Shown here: in pieces, positions 57,930 to 64,000 of the stretch | Layout of the letters: every line of letters begins with the position of its first letter | Numbering within the stretch: the first letter of the stretch is position 1 | DNA from: Blautia pseudococcoides | Lineage (GTDB): Bacteria; Bacillota; Clostridia; Lachnospirales; Lachnospiraceae | Assembly (NCBI RefSeq): GCF_001689125.2 | Contig: NZ_CP015405.2 | Location: forward strand, 3,533,501-3,597,500 | Reading direction: 5' to 3' | Length of the DNA stretch: 64,000 nt | Notes under the pieces: generated by a model | Databases searched by the model: none | The model's input: the letters and a program-made list of their open reading frames with translations, nothing else | What the model was told of the DNA's origin: nothing | Translations under genes and position numbers: made by a program

Positions 57930-60200
57930 CTAATCCTGAAGAATAGGAAATTCCACCGTGACCACAAACAGATCCGCATCCACTTCTATTCCGAAAACAC
58001 CTCCGCATGCCTCCGTAAAACTTCTGGCAATGGAAAGTCCCAACCCGCTTCCGCCGTCGGTACGGCTCTCGTCTCCGCGGACAAAACGTTCTGTAAAGTC
58101 AATCTCAGAAGGAATCTCGTCCTGGGAGATATTTTTAACAGTGGTTTTAGCTGTTTTGCTGTCTGTTTTCAGTGTAATGAACACACGGGAACCGGTCAGT
58201 GAATACTTCAGGGCATTCTGCAGCAGGTTCTGGAACACTCGGTACAGACGGCTGCCATCCGCATGGATCATCACCGCATCCGCAGGGATCTGTGCCTTGA
58301 CTGTCACGGAGCTCTCTTCAATCTGTTCTTCCATGTCAGCCAGGGTCTGACGGAGCAGTTTGCCCAGATCCAGGTCCTCCAGATCTACAGGAAGCTGCCT
58401 GGATGCCGCTTTACTGATTTCAAAAACATCCTGCACCATAGATTTCAGCCGCTGGGACTTAATGTCCAGAATGCGTATATAATCCTTAACATCCTCCGGA
58501 AGATTTTCTTCCTGCTTCATAAGATCCACGTAGCTGATAATGGAGGTCAGGGGCGTCTTAATATCATGCGATACATTGGACACCAGCTCAACCTTCATGC
58601 GCTCACTTTTCATTCTTTCCGACAGTGCCGTATCCATACCGCTCTGAATGTCATTTAACTGCTGCACAGCGTCATACAGGTCAGAATCTTCCGGCACTTT
58701 CAGTTTGTCTGTCATGTTGCCATCGTGAACTTTTGTTATCTGATCAACCAACCGGCCAATCTCACTTGCAAACACCTGGTTATGGGACGCATACTGTTTC
58801 ATCATCCCCACCAGAAGTACAATGACAAGGACTACCAAAGCCACAAGCAGCAATACAACTCCAAAACTCCCGCCATCATCATACAGGTAATACCCTATCA
58901 TAAAACAAGCAAGAGCTGCAATGACGGATAAGATAATTCCGGTTATCATCACCGGGGAAAATTTACGGACCATTTTTTTTTGAAAAGGATATTCCATATT
59001 TCTGGTCTGAAGAAGTTTTTGTATATCTTTGACCAGCGATTTCCTTGGTTTCTTATTGTTGTATCTGTAATCATTCACAAACAGATACAAGGTCCAGAAA
59101 AACACCAGCACCAAAATAGGATTTGCAAACAGGGAACACATCATCGGATATAAAACTTCTGCCGCATACTCATAATAGCCCCATCCATAATAAATATCTA
59201 TATAGTTATTAAGCCCTGCAATGCCCCCTGCAATCACCAGAATGACCAGCCCGGCTTTACATTCCATCCAGACCTTGCCTGTACAAACCGCTATGGCCCT
59301 GTCACCATCTTTTTTATACTTTCTCAAAACCAGGTAAATCCCCAGCAGTATGAGACCAACGATAACTTTTACAATTTGGGCTATATAGGCGTTTTTGGCA
59401 TGTTTCAGATTTCTGACCGTATCATAAAGGCTGCTTGTTCCATAATAACTGCCCGAGCCGCCGGAATAGTTTCCCTGCACATAGTTTACCGGTGTTTTTC
59501 TGACTGCCATGCGTACTTCGGCCTTCTTCGTTTTATCATCTACCGTATAGTTCTTGTACCCAGGGATCTGCCACTTGCTGTCATCCCGGTATAGATTATC
59601 CCCATACACATCCACAGCTTTTTGGTCTTTAAATACAGATGCTTTTCCATCTGCAAAGGACAGATAAAAGTTATAATCAGAAGGCAGTTTTTTCTCTCCG
59701 TTCTTCAAAACGCCTTCATCATCATTGGTATACACCGACTTACCGTCATACCGGATATCATAGAGCAGATTTTTATCATTTTTTATAGACGCATGCACTT
59801 GTTTCGGAGATACGGCATACTCCCAGTCATCCTCGCTGTAATCCCCGCTGTAGTCCCAGCTCTGTTCAGCAATTTCCTCGGCTGCAGCAGTGACTGTATT
59901 CTCAATATCTCCAATATTCCATGAAGTGTCATTAGAATACGCCCCATACCTTCCATACCAATTCACCGGGCCGCCTGTTGCCATGGAAAGAAAGGCATCC
60001 AGGTAATCTGTCACAAATCTGCGAAATTCCTTTGTGTCCTCATAATCCGATGCAAACGCGTCTTTAGGACTCACTCCACGGGGACCATCTCCGATCAGCA
60101 AATTCAGGGCGGCCACACCACTCTCCACAAGCAGGCAAATACTTAGGAAAAACGCTGCCCAGGCTGCTATCACTTTACATTTTTTCGATTTTATATCCAA
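57930..60200 (-). CDS. Sensor histidine kinase (OmpR-partner type)
   Basis: A 756-residue membrane kinase. A helix at residues 10-35 precedes a large extracytoplasmic sensor (about residues 36-275) rich in Tyr/Asp/Gly. A further group of hydrophobic helices (about 280-300, 320-340, 355-380, 415-470) leads to a HAMP-like segment. The HisKA box is VSNVSHDIKTPLTSIISY (about 555-572), followed by HATPase N, G1 and G2 motifs (NLLQNALKYS, GGSGLGLSIARS). The stimulus is unknown; the multi-helix arrangement resembles envelope-stress or antimicrobial-sensing kinases. Its start overlaps the regulator stop by 26 bases. Confidence 0.9.
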   Translation of the reverse strand: MDIKSKKCKVIAAWAAFFLSICLLVESGVAALNLLIGDGPRGVSPKDAFASDYEDTKEFRRFVTDYLDAFLSMATGGPVNWYGRYGAYSNDTSWNIGDIENTVTAAAEEIAEQSWDYSGDYSEDDWEYAVSPKQVHASIKNDKNLLYDIRYDGKSVYTNDDEGVLKNGEKKLPSDYNFYLSFADGKASVFKDQKAVDVYGDNLYRDDSKWQIPGYKNYTVDDKTKKAEVRMAVRKTPVNYVQGNYSGGSGSYYGTSSLYDTVRNLKHAKNAYIAQIVKVIVGLILLGIYLVLRKYKKDGDRAIAVCTGKVWMECKAGLVILVIAGGIAGLNNYIDIYYGWGYYEYAAEVLYPMMCSLFANPILVLVFFWTLYLFVNDYRYNNKKPRKSLVKDIQKLLQTRNMEYPFQKKMVRKFSPVMITGIILSVIAALACFMIGYYLYDDGGSFGVVLLLVALVVLVIVLLVGMMKQYASHNQVFASEIGRLVDQITKVHDGNMTDKLKVPEDSDLYDAVQQLNDIQSGMDTALSERMKSERMKVELVSNVSHDIKTPLTSIISYVDLMKQEENLPEDVKDYIRILDIKSQRLKSMVQDVFEISKAASRQLPVDLEDLDLGKLLRQTLADMEEQIEESSVTVKAQIPADAVMIHADGSRLYRVFQNLLQNALKYSLTGSRVFITLKTDSKTAKTTVKNISQDEIPSEIDFTERFVRGDESRTDGGSGLGLSIARSFTEACGGVFGIEVDADLFVVTVEFPILQD

Positions 60201-60873
60201 TTCCCCACACCACCTTTAAATATTCTGGCTCCTTTGGATTCAGTTCCATTTTCTCGCGAATGCGTCTGATATGCACCATAACTGTATTCTCTGGGGCAAA
60301 AGCATCCTCCTCCCAGACTCGTCGGTAAATCTCCTCCGCTGAAAATACACGTCCCAGGTTGCGCATGAACAAATCCACAATCTTTGTCTCCGTGGCAGTC
60401 AGCCTCACAAATTCCCCGTCAGCATACAGAACCCGTTCCTCCGCATGATAACTAAGACGGCCGCTCTTAAATTCCTTTGAGACACTCGCAGCATTGATAT
60501 CACCCAATCTGGTATAACGCCTGAGATGGCTTTTTACTCTGGCAACCAGTTCCTGTGAATTATATGGCTTAGTCACATAATCATCCGCTCCCATGGAAAG
60601 TCCCAATACCTTATCAGTGTCCTCACTTTTAGCACTCAGTACAATAATTGGTATATTTTTTCTCTCTCGTATTTTCATAATGGCGGATAAGCCATCCATG
60701 CGGGGCATCATGACATCCATCAATATTAACTGGATCTGGTTCTGGGCAAGAAGGTCCAATGCCTCCAGTCCATCATAGGCTGGCAGAACTTTAAAGCCTT
60801 CCCTTTCTAATAAAATAGCTATGGCCTTTACGATCTCTCTGTCATCATCTGCCACTAGAATACATTCGCTCAT
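60175..60873 (-). CDS. OmpR/PhoB-family response regulator
   Basis: A 232-residue regulator. The receiver domain (residues 1-120) has VADDD, phospho-acceptor Asp in LILMDVMMPRMDG (about residue 53), and Lys in DDYVTKPYNSQEL (about residue 103). The C-terminal winged helix (about 135-232) ends AEEIYRRVWEEDAFAPENTVMVHIRRIREKM, PhoB-like. RBS AAGGAGGAGG precedes ATG 60873. It is co-transcribed with the kinase and may bind the direct repeats at 60933-60954 in its own promoter. Confidence 0.93.
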   Translation of the reverse strand: MSECILVADDDREIVKAIAILLEREGFKVLPAYDGLEALDLLAQNQIQLILMDVMMPRMDGLSAIMKIRERKNIPIIVLSAKSEDTDKVLGLSMGADDYVTKPYNSQELVARVKSHLRRYTRLGDINAASVSKEFKSGRLSYHAEERVLYADGEFVRLTATETKIVDLFMRNLGRVFSAEEIYRRVWEEDAFAPENTVMVHIRRIREKMELNPKEPEYLKVVWGIGYKIEKM

Positions 60874-60932
60874 GTTTCCTCCTCCTTAAAGCTTGTATTT
60901 ATAATACCCTCTCTGTCTTACAAAACAATTGA

Positions 60933-60954
60933 CAGATTCCTTACGGATTTCTTA
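60933..60954. promoter_or_regulatory. 11-bp direct repeats upstream of the OmpR-type regulator
   Basis: CAGATTCCTTA (60933-60943) and CGGATTTCTTA (60944-60954) are adjacent 11-base direct repeats, one helical turn apart, upstream of a TATTAT -10-like box (about 60900). OmpR/PhoB regulators bind such repeats, so this may be an autoregulatory site. Confidence 0.45.
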
Positions 60955-60970
60955 CAATTCTTTATCTACC

Positions 60971-61013
60971 AAAATAGGAGAAGCACCTTGGGTACTCCTC
61001 CTACTTCTATTTT
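60971..61013 (-). terminator. Second terminator after the tRNA array
   Basis: On the minus strand GGAGGAGTACC (61000-60990) pairs with GGTGCTTCTCC (60987-60977) approximately, followed by TATTTTGG. It stands behind the first terminator at 61031-61058. Confidence 0.5.
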
Positions 61014-61030
61014 CGATTATGCTAATAACG

Positions 61031-61058
61031 AAAAAAAGAGCGTAAATTACGCTCTTAA
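61031..61058 (-). terminator. Terminator of the rRNA-tRNA operon
   Basis: On the minus strand AAGAGCGTAA (61056-61047) pairs with TTACGCTCTT (61045-61036), followed by a run of T. It comes right after the last tRNA gene of the array. Confidence 0.85.
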
Positions 61059-61063
61059 TACGA

Positions 61064-61149
61064 TGCCGCAGACCGGAATCGAACCGGTACGGGTATCACT
61101 ACCCACGGGATTTTAAGTCCCGGGCGTCTGCCAGTTCCGCCACTGCGGC
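61064..61149 (-). tRNA. tRNA-Leu (anticodon TAA)
   Basis: An 86-base tRNA with acceptor GCCGCAG/CTGCGGC, discriminator A and a long variable arm (TGGGTAGTGATACCC), typical of class II tRNA-Leu. The anticodon loop is CTTAAAA with TAA. CCA is not encoded. It is last in the array. Confidence 0.93.
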
Positions 61150-61153
61150 AAAA

Positions 61154-61227
61154 CGACCCAGAAGAGACTCGAACTCTCGACCTCCGCCGTGACAGGGCGG
61201 CGCTCTAACCAACTGAGCCACTGGGCC
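61154..61227 (-). tRNA. tRNA-Asp (anticodon GTC)
   Basis: A 74-base cloverleaf with acceptor GGCCCAG/CTGGGTC, discriminator G, anticodon loop CTGTCAC (GTC) and T-loop GTTCGAGTC. CCA is not encoded. Confidence 0.94.
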
Positions 61228-61261
61228 AAAACCTATAAAATTGTAACCTTTAACTAATAAA

Positions 61262-61335
61262 TGGACCTTCGGGGACTCGAACCCAGGACCGACCGGTTAT
61301 GAGCCGGTTGCTCTAACCAACTGAGCTAAAGGTCC
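61262..61335 (-). tRNA. tRNA with CAT anticodon (Met, or Ile2 after lysidine modification)
   Basis: A 74-base cloverleaf with acceptor GGACCTT/AAGGTCC, discriminator A and anticodon loop CTCATAA (CAT). The body resembles bacillar tRNA-Ile2(CAU) as much as elongator Met, so the identity depends on whether TilS modifies C34. The first pair is G-C, so it is not the initiator. Confidence 0.88.
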
Positions 61336-61339
61336 ATAA

Positions 61340-61412
61340 AGCCGATGATCGGACTCGAACCGATAACCTGCTGATTACAAATCAGCTGCTCTGCCAATTG
61401 AGCCACATCGGC
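61340..61412 (-). tRNA. tRNA-Thr (anticodon TGT)
   Basis: A 73-base cloverleaf with acceptor GCCGATG/CATCGGC, discriminator T, anticodon loop TTTGTAA (TGT) and T-loop GTTCGAGTC. CCA is not encoded. Confidence 0.94.
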
Positions 61413-61448
61413 GTACCTGTTTAACTTATTGTTTCATTCTTTGTTGAA

Positions 61449-61520
61449 TGACTCCAAGGGGATTTGAACCCCTGTTACCGCCGTGAAAGGGCGGTGTCTT
61501 AACCGCTTGACCATGGAGCC
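61449..61520 (-). tRNA. tRNA-Glu (anticodon TTC)
   Basis: A 72-base cloverleaf with acceptor GGCTCCA/TGGAGTC, discriminator A, anticodon loop CTTTCAC (TTC) and T-loop GTTCAAATC. CCA is not encoded. Confidence 0.94.
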
Positions 61521-61526
61521 AAAAAA

Positions 61527-61599
61527 CTCCCCCTGTTGGACTCGAACCAACGACACTGCGGTTAACAGCCGCATGCTCTACCGACTGAGCTAAGGAGGA
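61527..61599 (-). tRNA. tRNA-Asn (anticodon GTT)
   Basis: A 73-base cloverleaf with acceptor TCCTCCT/AGGGGGA, discriminator G, anticodon loop CTGTTAA (GTT) and T-loop GTTCGAGTC. It is the tRNA nearest the 23S gene, 88 bases from its 3' end. Confidence 0.94.
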
Positions 61600-61687
61600 A
61601 TAGATACACTGATACACCGTACCTTCAAAACCGCATATACAAAACACAAAAACCTTTTCTCTTACCCGCCGTTCGCACTTTCGTGCT

Positions 61688-64000
<2,313 letters not shown>

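Noticed and set aside
61426..61647. 73-residue minus-strand open frame across tRNA-Glu and tRNA-Asn
   Set aside because: Consists of tRNA sequence.

Overview
The window looks like the chromosome of an anaerobic gut Firmicute of the Lachnospiraceae type (Blautia or a close relative is my guess). The reasons are the strong AGGAGG ribosome sites, YesM/YesN-type two-component proteins, binding-protein-dependent sugar importers beside cytoplasmic glycosidases, a Rex-like redox operator, soluble ferredoxin-linked redox enzymes and tRNA genes without encoded CCA. No marker gives the species.

Layout. (1) 1-6785: the right part of an integrated filamentous phage (inovirus-like). In order it has small membrane/coat proteins, a terminator, a pIII-like adhesin with an Asn/Asp-Pro linker, a pVI-like protein, a Zot-type ATPase, a replication initiator, a small ORF and a tyrosine recombinase next to tRNA-Arg(ACG). 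Its left end lies outside the window. A short leader motif recurs before four of its genes. (2) 7131-8876: a lone ABC-class ATPase. (3) 9012-38628: a large glycan/sugar locus. One minus-strand operon (22673 down to 9012) has a lipoprotein binding protein, two URO-D/MtaA-like proteins, a fucose-isomerase-like protein, a split transketolase, a frameshifted FGGY kinase, a GH78 rhamnosidase, an alcohol dehydrogenase and an aldo/keto reductase. A second (36909 down to 24757) has two permeases, a binding protein and four cytoplasmic glycosidases (GH67/GH115/GH20-like, GH29, GH42, GH31). A YesM-type kinase and a YesN-type regulator lie on the plus strand at the two ends of the second operon. (4) 38729-45582: decayed and small genes (an Rpn nuclease remnant split by a 55-bp insertion, a TraX remnant), a third URO-D protein with an AraC regulator and nucleoside hydrolase, an M23 peptidase and a small membrane protein. 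(5) 45751-57295: one minus-strand redox operon, mdh-hdrB-hdrC-hdrA-flxD-flxC-flxB-flxA-frdB-frdA-fumA-fumB, with a Rex-like operator on its promoter. (6) 57930-60873: an OmpR-family two-component system. (7) 61031-64000: six tRNA genes and the 3' part of a 23S rRNA gene on the minus strand, with no 5S between them.

How they work together. The redox operon spells out oxaloacetate to malate to fumarate to succinate. The soluble fumarate reductase has no membrane anchor but is co-encoded with a complete HdrABC-FlxABCD flavin-bifurcation module. I infer that NADH oxidation by fumarate is coupled to ferredoxin reduction. The sugar locus imports oligosaccharides, trims rhamnose, fucose, galactose and xylose type units inside the cell, and appears to feed an isomerase-kinase-transketolase route without an aldolase. 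That resembles the known D-apiose transketolase pathway, though the substrate is not proven.
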